A stretch of 33,356 nucleotides of DNA from an uncultured Lachnospiraceae bacterium (GCA_934394615.1 CAKRRJ010000019.1:1-33356), one strand, 5' to 3'; counted from the first letter of the stretch, positions 13,770 through 21,846 are shown. Translations and numbers: made by a program. Notes: generated by a model not told the origin, from the sequence alone.

Positions 13770-14459
13770 CTACCAGCCGGCTTCCATACGCTGTGCGATC
13801 TTCTCTTTGTATTTCGGACTGATCCGGAATACCTCGCCGTTTTTCATGCTGATTGACTGGCTCTTTACAGAATCCACATACTGCAGATTTACCAGATAGC
13901 TGACCTGGACACGCACAAAATTGTAATCCTGAAACAGCTTTTCCAGATCATCCAGCTTTCCGCGGATGAGCGGCTTCTCTCCGTTTGCCATAAACACGTC
14001 AATATAATGATTTCTGCTGGTGAGATACATGATCTCATTTACATCCCAGACATGGTATTTCGCGCCCTCCGGCACAACCACACGGGTAACAGAAATTTTT
14101 CTTTTATAAGAAAGGATCGCCTGCTCCAGATCCTCATCCAGATTCGTCTTTCGCACAAAGTACAGCGGATTGGTATCAAAAGAGGCAAACACTTTGTCGT
14201 CGTAGGCGGATACAAACACAACTTCCTCAAACCGCCCGGACTTCTTCCATTCTCTTGTGATATCGATTCCATCGTGTTCCGGCAGCACAATGTCCATGAA
14301 CGCAAGCTGATAAGTTTTATCGCATGCTTCCAGCTGACTTAAACTGCTCATGCGGTCGATCTCAAACTCCAGATCGTATTTCTTAAACAGTGCTTCCACC
14401 TTCATCTGCACGAGCTCTGCCAGAATCTTGTTGTCATCAAAAATCAGTGCTCTTCTCAT
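13770..14459 (-). CDS. LytTR-family response regulator
   Basis: Two-component regulator with an N-terminal receiver domain (about residues 1-115) and a C-terminal LytTR DNA-binding domain (about 125-225). Receiver landmarks: Asp8-Asp9 in LIFDDN, phospho-acceptor Asp56 in LAFMDIVLPEHDG, Ser in VFVSAYDD, and Lys in LYFVRKTN. The LytTR part shows YHVWDVNEIMYLTSRNHYIDVF, then FVRVQVSYLVNLQYV, and RISPKYKEKI, as in AgrA and LytR regulators of surface or peptide-signal genes. No histidine kinase gene is in the window, so it is an orphan or its partner is elsewhere. It has a near-consensus promoter and its own terminator. Nearby targets are unknown; the secreted protein gene just upstream is a candidate by position only. 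Confidence 0.9.
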   Translation of the reverse strand: MRRALIFDDNKILAELVQMKVEALFKKYDLEFEIDRMSSLSQLEACDKTYQLAFMDIVLPEHDGIDITREWKKSGRFEEVVFVSAYDDKVFASFDTNPLYFVRKTNLDEDLEQAILSYKRKISVTRVVVPEGAKYHVWDVNEIMYLTSRNHYIDVFMANGEKPLIRGKLDDLEKLFQDYNFVRVQVSYLVNLQYVDSVKSQSISMKNGEVFRISPKYKEKIAQRMEAGW

Positions 14460-14512
14460 ACTTTTCTTCTTTTCTCCCCAACAAATACCGTACTAATTAT
14501 TTAAACGAACTC

Positions 14513-14541
14513 ATTATACTAGAGGAAAATATCTTTGTAAA
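14513..14541 (-). promoter_or_regulatory. Promoter of the LytTR response regulator
   Basis: Minus-strand TTTACA (14536-14541) and TATAAT (14513-14518) with a 17-base spacer, giving about 50 bases of leader. Confidence 0.75.
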
Positions 14542-14727
14542 ATGGATTTGAAAGATTCGGAATATCGCACAAATAGCAAAGGAGTATCCGGCACGCAGAT
14601 AGGGGATTTTACCATATAAAATACGGGGTTATTGAGAAAGCTGACATTTGTGAATCGGATTCAGTCATACTTTATCCTACCGAATGGACAGACCACTTTG
14701 ACGTCCGGTCTGCGAATTTGTCCGCAA

Positions 14728-14780
14728 ATGCCCCCTCCCGGGAAGCAGGTTTTCTCTGCCTGCTTTCCGGGAGGGGGCAT
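14728..14780 (-). terminator. Very stable hairpin after the secreted protein gene
   Basis: Arms of 22 bases (14728-14749 and 14759-14780) pair at all but one position, GC-rich with a 9-base loop. On the minus strand only CATTTGCGG follows, a poor U-tract; on the plus strand CATATTTTATG follows. Position suggests the 3' end of the secreted protein mRNA. A second stem, CAGACC/GGTCTG (14689-14712), lies next to it. Confidence 0.6.
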
Positions 14781-14820
14781 ATTTTATGCTTTATTCACGA
14801 CTCAATTGCCTTTTCCTGCC

Positions 14821-15795
14821 TTAGTTCGCGCTTCCTGCCACAACCGTGCTGGAAGTGGTCTCCTGGGTCTCTGCTGCTTCTTCTGTGGTTGTTTCTGCTG
14901 CAGTCTCCTCAGTTGTCTCGGTCTCATCCTGCGGAACAACTTCGCTGCAGGTTACCTGGATGTCGATGCGGTTGTTGTTATACTTCATGGTGTAGCTGTT
15001 GCCGGTATCGGTGGTACCTTCGCTGGAGAACTTTGTCTCGCCCTGCTCACGCTGGCTCTGAACATAGTCGGTCAGCTTCTTGCCCTCGGTCTCGCCAAGT
15101 GCTGCTACCACGCTGCGCTCATAAGCGGTATTGTATAACTCACGGTCAGCTTCCGGAGCTGCATCGTACATATACATGATATCTGCTGCCTGGTCTTTGT
15201 CCTTCTTGCTCAGCCACATGCTGAAACGATAGAACTCACCGCTGTCGTTGCTGCGGAAGTAACGGGATACCTCCAGGTTATTGGAAGACATCTGTACCTG
15301 TGCAGCGGATTTCTCCGTGCGGGCACTGTTTAAATCGCTCACGATGTTGCTCAGAATGGTCTTTAACTCTGCAATATAACCGGAACGGGTAGTTCCGCTT
15401 GCTGCGTTTTTGCTCTTTGCGTCGAGTGCCGCAACTTTATCTGCTACTACTTTCTTGCCCGGGTTCGGCTTTGATGACTTCTGAGCAGCATCTCTTGCCT
15501 CGCGCTCAAGCTGCTCTTCGCTCTTTTCCTGACGCACGCCATCGGCATCCAGCCAGTAGCCATCTACGGTAGTCTCAGTCATACGGTAGCCATCCGGATC
15601 CAAGTGGTAAACAAGCTGTGTTTCCGGATCCGTAAACCATGTTGCAACCGGATAATTACCGTTATCGTACAGATATTTGCTCTTATCTCCGTATGGGGTA
15701 CTCTCTGTTACCCAGCCAGCTGCAAATGCCGTCATACCGGTAGATAATGTCATCAGTACTGCAACTGCCGCAATGCCAAGTGCTTTCTTCTTCAT
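14821..15795 (-). CDS. Secreted protein with cell-wall-binding-like motifs and Thr/Glu-rich tail
   Basis: A 324-residue exported protein of unknown function. It has a classical signal peptide (MKKKALGIAAVAVLMTLSTG, cleavage likely after AFA near residue 26). Next come short aromatic repeats: YGDKSKYLYDNGNYPVATWF, then QLVYHLDPDGYRM and GYWLDADGVRQ, like choline-binding or glucan-binding repeats (Trp/Tyr, Gly, DxDG). A charged helical section with many Lys/Ala follows, then a domain containing FYRFSMWLSKKDKDQAADIMYMYD. The last 35 residues are rich in Thr and Glu. No LPXTG anchor or lipobox is seen, so it is probably held by wall-binding repeats or released. GGAGGAG precedes the ATG. A promoter with an overlapping palindrome is upstream. 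Confidence 0.8.
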   Translation of the reverse strand: MKKKALGIAAVAVLMTLSTGMTAFAAGWVTESTPYGDKSKYLYDNGNYPVATWFTDPETQLVYHLDPDGYRMTETTVDGYWLDADGVRQEKSEEQLEREARDAAQKSSKPNPGKKVVADKVAALDAKSKNAASGTTRSGYIAELKTILSNIVSDLNSARTEKSAAQVQMSSNNLEVSRYFRSNDSGEFYRFSMWLSKKDKDQAADIMYMYDAAPEADRELYNTAYERSVVAALGETEGKKLTDYVQSQREQGETKFSSEGTTDTGNSYTMKYNNNRIDIQVTCSEVVPQDETETTEETAAETTTEEAAETQETTSSTVVAGSAN

Positions 15796-15851
15796 ATGAA
15801 ATCTCCTCCAAATACGATCTTTATTTCAGTCAAATCCACATTCTGTCCTAT

Positions 15852-15865
15852 ATGTTATCTAACAT
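15852..15865. promoter_or_regulatory. Operator-like palindrome at the secreted protein promoter
   Basis: ATGTTATCTAACAT is an inverted repeat with 6-base arms and a 2-base centre. It begins six bases downstream of the -10 box, covering the expected transcription start, the usual place for a repressor site. The binding protein is unknown. Confidence 0.4.
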
Positions 15866-15870
15866 GTAAA

Positions 15871-15899
15871 AGCATACCATAAATCAACAATCTTCACAA
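15871..15899 (-). promoter_or_regulatory. Promoter of the secreted protein gene
   Basis: Minus-strand TTGTGA (15894-15899) and TATGCT (15871-15876), spacer 17 bases. Confidence 0.5.
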
Positions 15900-15974
15900 C
15901 TACTTGAATCATGAAGATTTTATGACCATCTGATAAGATAAACGTCAGAAAAATGTAATGTCGGCCCAAAAGAG

Positions 15975-15983
15975 TGGTATAAT
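15975..15983 (+). promoter_or_regulatory. Extended -10 promoter of the GT4 glycosyltransferase
   Basis: TGGTATAAT is a perfect extended -10 without a clear -35, about 30 bases upstream of the start codon at 16013. Confidence 0.6.
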
Positions 15984-16012
15984 AGCTGCATCATACAAAA
16001 AGGATGTAATTT

Positions 16013-17200
16013 ATGGATACAAAAAAAGCACTTCTTGTCACTACAGTGAGTGGTTTTATCCCACAGTTTGAGATGAACAACGTCCGTCTCCTGCAAAGTA
16101 TGGGATATGAAGTCCACTACGCCGCCAATTACAATACGCCATCTTACGGCGACGACAATCACCGTCTCGATGGGACCGGCATCATACGCCACCAGATTGA
16201 TTTTGTCCGCAGTCCATTTAAACCGGATAACCTGAAAGTCTACCGTCAGCTCTGCACGCTGATGAACTCAGAACATTTCAGTCTTGTTCACTGCCATACA
16301 CCCATGGGCGGTGTTATGGCCCGGCTTGCCGCCCATGCCACACACGCAGGACCTGTTATTTATACCGCGCATGGTTTTCACTTCTTTCAGGGTGCACCTC
16401 TCGTAAACTGGTGCTGTTACTATCCAATGGAAAAATTTCTTTCCCGCTATACAGACCAGCAGATCTGTATCAACCAGGAAGACTACGCATGCGCAAAACA
16501 GCATTTTCATGCCCGTCAGGTCGATTATATTCCCGGAGCCGGATTTGATCTGAACCGGATCCCTCATATGACCCCGTATGCCGTACAAAAAAAGAAGCAG
16601 TCCCTTGGACTGCCATCCGGTAAAACCATCATTCTGTCATCCGGTGAACTGATTAAACGTAAAAATCACGAAACTGCCATTCGGGCAATCGCGCAGTTAA
16701 AGCCGTCTTTCCCGGATATTCACTATGTAATCTGCGGCCACGGTGCTCTCAACGAACATCTACACCAGCTTGTCGCAGAACTGCAGCTTGGTGATTCCGT
16801 TACCTTTCTCGGATACCGTGAAGACATGCTGGAAGTATATCCGTGCGCGGATATTTTTCTGTTCCCTTCTTTCCAGGAAGGACTTCCTATGGCTCTTTTA
16901 GAAGCTATGGCAAGCGGGCTTCCAGTTGTATGTTCCAACATTCGCGGAAGCAGGGATCTTATGGAAGCAGATGATCCCGCAAAGGCAGACACTGCATCGC
17001 TCCTGCATTGCAAAGGCGGAATCATGACCGCAAAAGCGGATGATGTCGCTGCCTGTTCCGATGCGCTCCGCGCTATGTTAAACCCACAAAAATCCCTGCA
17101 GTCCATGGGAGATGCAAACCGTGTCCGCGCCGAAAAATTTTCATCGCAGGAAGTTACTGTCCGCATGAAAGCGATTTATCAGCGCATCTCCGGCCTGTAG
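16013..17200 (+). CDS. Glycosyltransferase family 4 (EpsF/CapM-like)
   Basis: Cytoplasmic GT-B fold retaining glycosyltransferase that adds a sugar to a lipid-linked glycan. The 395 residues show the N-terminal acceptor domain of the EpsF/CapM type (VRLLQSMGYEVHYAANYN, DFVRSPFKPDNLKVYRQL, LVHCHTPMGGVMARLAAHA, YTAHGFHFFQGAPLVNW) and a C-terminal GT1 domain with the donor-binding motif SFQEGLPMALLEAMASGLPVV, whose EGLPMALLE is the E-x7-E region. AAGGATG precedes the ATG. It is on the opposite strand from the polysaccharide locus and has its own promoter, so it may be a separately controlled member of surface glycan synthesis. Donor and acceptor are not known. Confidence 0.92.
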   Translation: MDTKKALLVTTVSGFIPQFEMNNVRLLQSMGYEVHYAANYNTPSYGDDNHRLDGTGIIRHQIDFVRSPFKPDNLKVYRQLCTLMNSEHFSLVHCHTPMGGVMARLAAHATHAGPVIYTAHGFHFFQGAPLVNWCCYYPMEKFLSRYTDQQICINQEDYACAKQHFHARQVDYIPGAGFDLNRIPHMTPYAVQKKKQSLGLPSGKTIILSSGELIKRKNHETAIRAIAQLKPSFPDIHYVICGHGALNEHLHQLVAELQLGDSVTFLGYREDMLEVYPCADIFLFPSFQEGLPMALLEAMASGLPVVCSNIRGSRDLMEADDPAKADTASLLHCKGGIMTAKADDVAACSDALRAMLNPQKSLQSMGDANRVRAEKFSSQEVTVRMKAIYQRISGL

Positions 17201-17218
17201 TTTTTTGAATTTGAAAAA

Positions 17219-17266
17219 GCTGCTGCAGACAGTTCCTGCATTTCGTCAGGATCTGCCTGCAGCAGC
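17219..17266 (-). terminator. Terminator of the LtaS-like/glf/lipid-kinase operon
   Basis: GCTGCTGCAG (17219-17228) pairs perfectly with CTGCAGCAGC (17257-17266); an inner CCTG/CAGG adds to it. On the minus strand it is followed by TTTTTC, five bases after the lipid kinase stop. It can also end the convergent GT4 transcript less efficiently. Confidence 0.8.
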
Positions 17267-17271
17267 CACAT

Positions 17272-18144
17272 TTAGCAGACTACCCGCACCGCGCGTTTAT
17301 GATTCTTAATTTCCGCACAGTCCACGGTTCCGCCATACTCTCCATCCAGCGTCCAGTTGATCTTCTCCGATTCCATCTTCAAATATCCTGTCTGGAAATA
17401 ACGGTACATTTCACTCTGGAGATTTCCGCTCAACAAATCTGCAATGATCCGCTGAACATCCAGAATGTTCTGCGGTGTTTTTATCAGAAATACTTCAAAC
17501 ATTCCGTCATCCAGCTTTACCATATCGCTCAGCGGACTCCGGAAACCACCTATCGATTTTGAATTCATGACAAATCCCATGCAGAAATCATCTTCAACCG
17601 AACATCCATCCGCTTCCACTTTGATGTGATAGGACTTTAACTCCGTTATCTTCTGAATGCCGTTTAATATGTACGCCAGATGGCCAAGCCAGTTCTTGAT
17701 TGACTGCGGCGTATCATAAGAAACTTCTGCCAGACTGCCAAACGCTGCCACATACACAAAATAGCGGTCATTGATCTGGCCTACATCAATCCAGTTTTCT
17801 TCCCCCAGACAGCTTCTTCTGAGGGAACGGGAAAAATCCTCATCGTAACCAAGCGTACGCGCAAAATCATTGGTAGATCCCATCGGCAGGTAACCGATGG
17901 GAATTTCGCAGCCGATCTGCATGCTCGCTGAAACCACGCTGTTCAAGGTCCCGTCGCCGCCTGCGCATGCAATAAAATCAATCTTCTCTGTTTCTAAAAT
18001 ACCCTGCATATTACTTATTTTTCGGATTGGCAGCAGTGTAACCAGATAATCCTGATCAAAGTAAAAATCCACGATTGCGCAGAGCTTTTCCTTCACCTGT
18101 GCCTTTCCGGAACGAGCGTTAAAAATGAATAATAAATGTTTCAT
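17272..18144 (-). CDS. Diacylglycerol kinase-family lipid kinase (DgkB/YegS type)
   Basis: Soluble ATP-dependent lipid kinase of the DAGK catalytic family; the best-known Gram-positive member, DgkB, converts diacylglycerol to phosphatidic acid. The 290 residues begin with the usual LLFIFNARSGKAQ and carry the nucleotide-binding GGDGT loop (62-66) and the PMGSTNDFAR motif (88-96). The C-terminal half matches the lipid-binding beta domain (GGFRSPLSDMVKLDDGMFEVFLI). It starts six bases after the glf stop, behind an AGGATA-type ribosome binding site, so it belongs to the operon with glf and the LTA-synthase-like gene. That context favours recycling of diacylglycerol released by glycerol phosphate transfer; the substrate could instead be another lipid, as in YegS. 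Confidence 0.9.
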   Translation of the reverse strand: MKHLLFIFNARSGKAQVKEKLCAIVDFYFDQDYLVTLLPIRKISNMQGILETEKIDFIACAGGDGTLNSVVSASMQIGCEIPIGYLPMGSTNDFARTLGYDEDFSRSLRRSCLGEENWIDVGQINDRYFVYVAAFGSLAEVSYDTPQSIKNWLGHLAYILNGIQKITELKSYHIKVEADGCSVEDDFCMGFVMNSKSIGGFRSPLSDMVKLDDGMFEVFLIKTPQNILDVQRIIADLLSGNLQSEMYRYFQTGYLKMESEKINWTLDGEYGGTVDCAEIKNHKRAVRVVC

Positions 18145-18150
18145 CGTATC

Positions 18151-19266
18151 CTATCCTAATTCTCTTTCACACATATCCAGCGCAGAAGCAATCACCGCAT
18201 CCATATCGTAGTAGCGGTACTCTCCCAAACGGCCTCCAAATACAACCTTTGTTTCCTTTTCAGCCAGCTCACGGTACTTTTCATACAGAGCTCCGTTTTT
18301 CGCGTCGTTAACCGGATAGTAAGGCTCATCGCCCGGCTTCCACTCAGAACTGTACTCACGGCTGATAACCGTCTTTGGCAGTTCATTTCCCTCATCATCT
18401 TTTCCAAATTCAAACCACTTGTGCTCAATGATACGGGTCCACGGTGTCTCCGCATCTGTGTAATTTACAGCGGCATTTCCCTGGAAATTCGGCTTGTCCA
18501 GAACCTCATTTTCAAAACGCACAGAACGGTATTCCAGAGCTCCCAGCGCAAAGTCAAAGTAAGCATCAATCGCGCCGGTATAGATTACCTTGTCCGCCAT
18601 CTTATCGTAGGCATCCTTGTCCGCAAGATAATCCACACCTAATTTCACTTCGATGCCATCTAACATATTTGCTACCATTTTGGTATAACCGCCCATCGGG
18701 ATTCCCTGATACAGCGCGTTAAAATAGTTATTGTCGAATATAAGGCGCACCGGAAGGCGTTTGATGATGAAGGACGGAAGTTCGGAACAAGGTCTTCCCC
18801 ACTGCTTTTCCGTATACCCCTTGATGAGCTTTTCATAAATATCTGTACCAACCAGGCTGATTGCCTGCTCTTCCAGGTTCTTCGGCTCGGTAATGCCCGC
18901 CTCTTTCTTCTGCTCCTCAATCTTCGCTGCAGCCTCCTCCGGCGTTACCACACCCCACATTTTGTTGAAGGTATACATGTTGAACGGCAGAGAGTACAAT
19001 TCCCCATGATAATTCGCTACCGGGGAGTTGGTAAAACGGTTAAACTCCGCAAACTGGTTTACATAGTTCCATACTTTCCGGTTGTTGGTGTGGAAAATAT
19101 GCGCTCCATACTTGTGTACATGAATGCCCTCTACATCCTCCGTGTAAACATTACCGGCAATGTTCGGCCGCTTGTCGATCATCAGCACGGATTTTCCATG
19201 TTTTTTTGCCTCATGAGCAAACACCGCCCCGTAAAGTCCTGCTCCTACTACCAGATAATCGTACAT
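18151..19266 (-). CDS. glf: UDP-galactopyranose mutase
   Basis: FAD enzyme that interconverts UDP-galactopyranose and UDP-galactofuranose, the donor of galactofuranose in surface glycans; cytoplasmic. The 371 residues are the standard bacterial length. It opens with the dinucleotide-binding YLVVGAGLYGAVFAHEA and shows diagnostic stretches such as HKYGAHIFHTNN, FNRFTNSPVANYHGELYSLPFNM, EKLIKGYTEKQWGRP, RLPVRLIFDNNYFN and TRIIEHKWFE. GGGAGG precedes the ATG. It lies between the LTA-synthase-like gene (29-base gap) and the lipid kinase (6-base gap). Its presence implies that the polysaccharide made here, or another cell glycan, contains galactofuranose. Confidence 0.97.
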   Translation of the reverse strand: MYDYLVVGAGLYGAVFAHEAKKHGKSVLMIDKRPNIAGNVYTEDVEGIHVHKYGAHIFHTNNRKVWNYVNQFAEFNRFTNSPVANYHGELYSLPFNMYTFNKMWGVVTPEEAAAKIEEQKKEAGITEPKNLEEQAISLVGTDIYEKLIKGYTEKQWGRPCSELPSFIIKRLPVRLIFDNNYFNALYQGIPMGGYTKMVANMLDGIEVKLGVDYLADKDAYDKMADKVIYTGAIDAYFDFALGALEYRSVRFENEVLDKPNFQGNAAVNYTDAETPWTRIIEHKWFEFGKDDEGNELPKTVISREYSSEWKPGDEPYYPVNDAKNGALYEKYRELAEKETKVVFGGRLGEYRYYDMDAVIASALDMCERELG

Positions 19267-19295
19267 GATGTTTTCCTCCCAGCTAAAATAAATTT

Positions 19296-21773
19296 TTAAT
19301 AATGAATCTTCTTGTCAAACATATTTGCGTACTGCCAGATCCAGTATTGCTGCAATAACGGTTCATCCGATTTGGACGCATACCATTTTCCGTCCTCCTT
19401 CATATAGCCATTGATATTGATTGCCGGTATCTTTTCGTGAAGCTCGCTTAAAAATTTCTGATACGGCACCTCTTTCATTCCGGCAGTCTCAAAAAGCAGC
19501 GTTGACAAATAGTTCGCACTCGTTACCACATTCTGCTTTTCCTCAATATCATAGTTTGCCCAGATGAAGAATGGCGTTACATACTTCTGCTGTACCTCTT
19601 CCAGAGACCATTCTGATGAAGGCTTGCCATTCATGGCGTGATAAAATTCTTCCTCAACGGCTGGCTGGTGATCACCAAATAAAACAATCACAACCGGCTC
19701 GTCCACTTTACTAAAATAATCCAGAAGACCAGAAAGCGCTTCATCCGATTTCTTAATCAGGGTAAGATACTCTTCCACTTTCGGAAACTGGCCTTCGTAT
19801 CCCGGCACCCGCAGCACATCATCGCCAAAATACCCCGTATCATATCCACTATGATTCTGCATAGTTACATTGAATATAAAGGCAGGCTTTCCGCTTCCCT
19901 GATTTTCTTCAAACTTTTCGATGATTTTCTGATAAGAACAACGGTCAGAAGTATATCTGTCTCTTATTAACTCCGGATCTTCAAAATCGTTAATATCCAG
20001 AAATTCATCAAAACCGAAACGCGGATATACTCGGTAACGGTTATATCCCTTTCCATCATACGGATGGATCGCAATGGTTTTATATCCCCGCGCTTTTAAA
20101 ATCTGCGTAATACAATACGTTCCATCTTTTGTGACATACTGCTGATACGGCAAAGATCCCGGCAAAAATGATATGGAATTTCCGGTCAGAAATTCATACT
20201 CTGTATTTGCAGTTCCACCTCCAAGTACAGACACATAAATTTTTCCCTTTACTACATGATCGCTTAATGACTTGTAATAAGATAAATACGCATCATCATC
20301 CAGTTCCGGAGCCACTTCTTTCAGATTGGAAAACGTTTCATTCATGATTGCGATAACCGTCGGGTTAAATTCTTCCGCGCTGTCCGTCTGCTCATCATTT
20401 TCTACGAACGTGTCCACCTGACTTTCTATATCTGACTTGGAGTAGCCCTCCGGCTGCTGTATCACAGACCTGCGGACATTGGAAATAAAACTAAGCGCCA
20501 GGCCATACTTCTGTACATTATAATTCAGATTCCACAGATCAAGCGACTGCGCGAAAAACGCATCTGCCGCAATCAGTGCCACAATGATGCTTGCCGGAAG
20601 CGCACCGGATAAAACCACTTTCTTTTTCCGTCTGCGAAGTCCATAAAAACCTCCCAGCACGATCAGATACGCCGCCAGTAAAAGAACACCCACTATGATT
20701 TCACCCGGCAGTGTATATTTATAATTTAAAAATACATTTTTTGCCGTTCCAGCTGCCAGAAGATCCTCCGGAACAATCGGTGTTCCACGGAATAATTTCA
20801 CATAAAAATTTACAACCGCGAATAAATAACAGACTAACACCTGACCGACCGCCGCGATCGTCACAGACCGGCCCATGAAATAAATAAGCAGATAGATTGC
20901 CAGATAGATCAGTGTGTTGCCAACTGCATAGTTCAGGCTCCAGTTATTATTTCCATTTACCAGTTCAATCACGATATACACATACACTGATGAAAGGATT
21001 CCAGAAACAACGAAACTAACCGTGCTTTTCAGGTTTTCCCCACATTTTTCACATTGTTCCAGATAGTGAAATGGAACAGATAGGATCAGTAACGACCAAA
21101 CCATAATCAGGCAGCCGATAAAAGCCATTTTGTCTGCAATACCGCCACTTAGCATGCAAGCTACTGCCAGCGATAAGACCGCAATCACCATTGCTATTCT
21201 TCTTTTCCGGTCTTCTTTCAAATACCGAATCAGATATTTCGGCAAACTAATGCTCAGCCATAAAAACATAACCAAAAGAACAAATATTGCCTTGTGTTGG
21301 AAAATAGAAATTTTACCCAGCCTTCTGGTGCAGACTACCGAATCCCATTCCTTTGAATACAAATCCGTTCTGGCGACAGATTTTCCATTTACTTCTATTC
21401 CCGCAATTCCGGAACCTTCATGTTTTTGAAAAACCACTTCTAATTCCCTGGCAGATTCTACATGATACTGAAGGTATCCTGGTTCCTGCGGATTCACGAT
21501 CAGGATGACGCCATCCCTCTGTTCCCATGGCCCCAGATACTCCAATTCATCAAAAGGGATTTCTGTTCCATCCACTGCCACGCTTGCAACCCGGATATCT
21601 GTTCCAAACGACAGCATATTTTTCTTTGCCGTCGCCTCGATCCGAATTGTTCCATCTACAGTGCCGCTGATGAATAATTCAGAAAACACCGTGTGTGATA
21701 ATACCAAAGAAATTATCACCGCCATAAGCAGATGAATCATTATGGACCATCTTTTGTTTTCACTCTTGTTCAT
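19296..21773 (-). CDS. LTA synthase-family phosphoglycerol transferase, polytopic (GacH-like)
   Basis: Membrane enzyme of the alkaline phosphatase/sulfatase superfamily. Relatives (LtaS, GacH) move glycerol phosphate from phosphatidylglycerol to a polymer outside the cell. The 825 residues have one N-terminal membrane segment (8-30), an outer beta-rich domain (about 36-150), some eight further segments between 162 and 410, and the catalytic domain from about 470. Catalytic and metal residues are in place: Glu479 in MNETF, nucleophile candidate Thr521 in GGGTANTEYEFLTG, and Asp701-His702 in LFGDHQP. This length and many-helix layout resemble GacH of streptococcal rhamnose polysaccharides more than the five-helix LtaS. 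AGGAG lies 10 bases before the ATG with an ATG-TGA start-stop between. It heads an operon with glf and a lipid kinase. The target glycan is inferred. Confidence 0.87.
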   Translation of the reverse strand: MNKSENKRWSIMIHLLMAVIISLVLSHTVFSELFISGTVDGTIRIEATAKKNMLSFGTDIRVASVAVDGTEIPFDELEYLGPWEQRDGVILIVNPQEPGYLQYHVESARELEVVFQKHEGSGIAGIEVNGKSVARTDLYSKEWDSVVCTRRLGKISIFQHKAIFVLLVMFLWLSISLPKYLIRYLKEDRKRRIAMVIAVLSLAVACMLSGGIADKMAFIGCLIMVWSLLILSVPFHYLEQCEKCGENLKSTVSFVVSGILSSVYVYIVIELVNGNNNWSLNYAVGNTLIYLAIYLLIYFMGRSVTIAAVGQVLVCYLFAVVNFYVKLFRGTPIVPEDLLAAGTAKNVFLNYKYTLPGEIIVGVLLLAAYLIVLGGFYGLRRRKKKVVLSGALPASIIVALIAADAFFAQSLDLWNLNYNVQKYGLALSFISNVRRSVIQQPEGYSKSDIESQVDTFVENDEQTDSAEEFNPTVIAIMNETFSNLKEVAPELDDDAYLSYYKSLSDHVVKGKIYVSVLGGGTANTEYEFLTGNSISFLPGSLPYQQYVTKDGTYCITQILKARGYKTIAIHPYDGKGYNRYRVYPRFGFDEFLDINDFEDPELIRDRYTSDRCSYQKIIEKFEENQGSGKPAFIFNVTMQNHSGYDTGYFGDDVLRVPGYEGQFPKVEEYLTLIKKSDEALSGLLDYFSKVDEPVVIVLFGDHQPAVEEEFYHAMNGKPSSEWSLEEVQQKYVTPFFIWANYDIEEKQNVVTSANYLSTLLFETAGMKEVPYQKFLSELHEKIPAININGYMKEDGKWYASKSDEPLLQQYWIWQYANMFDKKIHY

Positions 21774-21802
21774 TCACATAAAACTCCTAATCTACTAACT
21801 TA

Positions 21803-21824
21803 GGCATTTATCCTGATAAATGCC
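21803..21824. promoter_or_regulatory. Perfect palindrome in the leader of the LtaS-like gene
   Basis: GGCATTTATC (21803-21812) and GATAAATGCC (21815-21824) are perfect inverted arms around a 2-base centre. It lies about 30 bases before the start codon and just downstream of a possible extended -10 (minus TGGTAATAT, 21838-21846). It could be an operator; the 2-base centre is too short for the full stem as RNA, though a shorter one could form. Confidence 0.45.
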
Positions 21825-21837
21825 GGAATACCCGTAT

Positions 21838-21846
21838 ATATTACCA
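21838..21846 (-). promoter_or_regulatory. Possible extended -10 for the LtaS-like/glf/kinase operon
   Basis: Minus-strand TGGTAATAT (TGn plus TAATAT); no convincing -35. It is placed correctly between the terminator of the preceding operon and the start at 21773. Confidence 0.3.

Larger units (their letters stand above)
14460..14820. other. Intergenic region between secreted protein and response regulator
   Basis: This 361-base gap holds the promoter of the response regulator (14513-14541) at one end and two hairpins near the stop of the secreted protein gene at the other (14689-14712 and 14728-14780). I see nothing in the roughly 150 bases between them (14542-14688). Confidence 0.6.
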
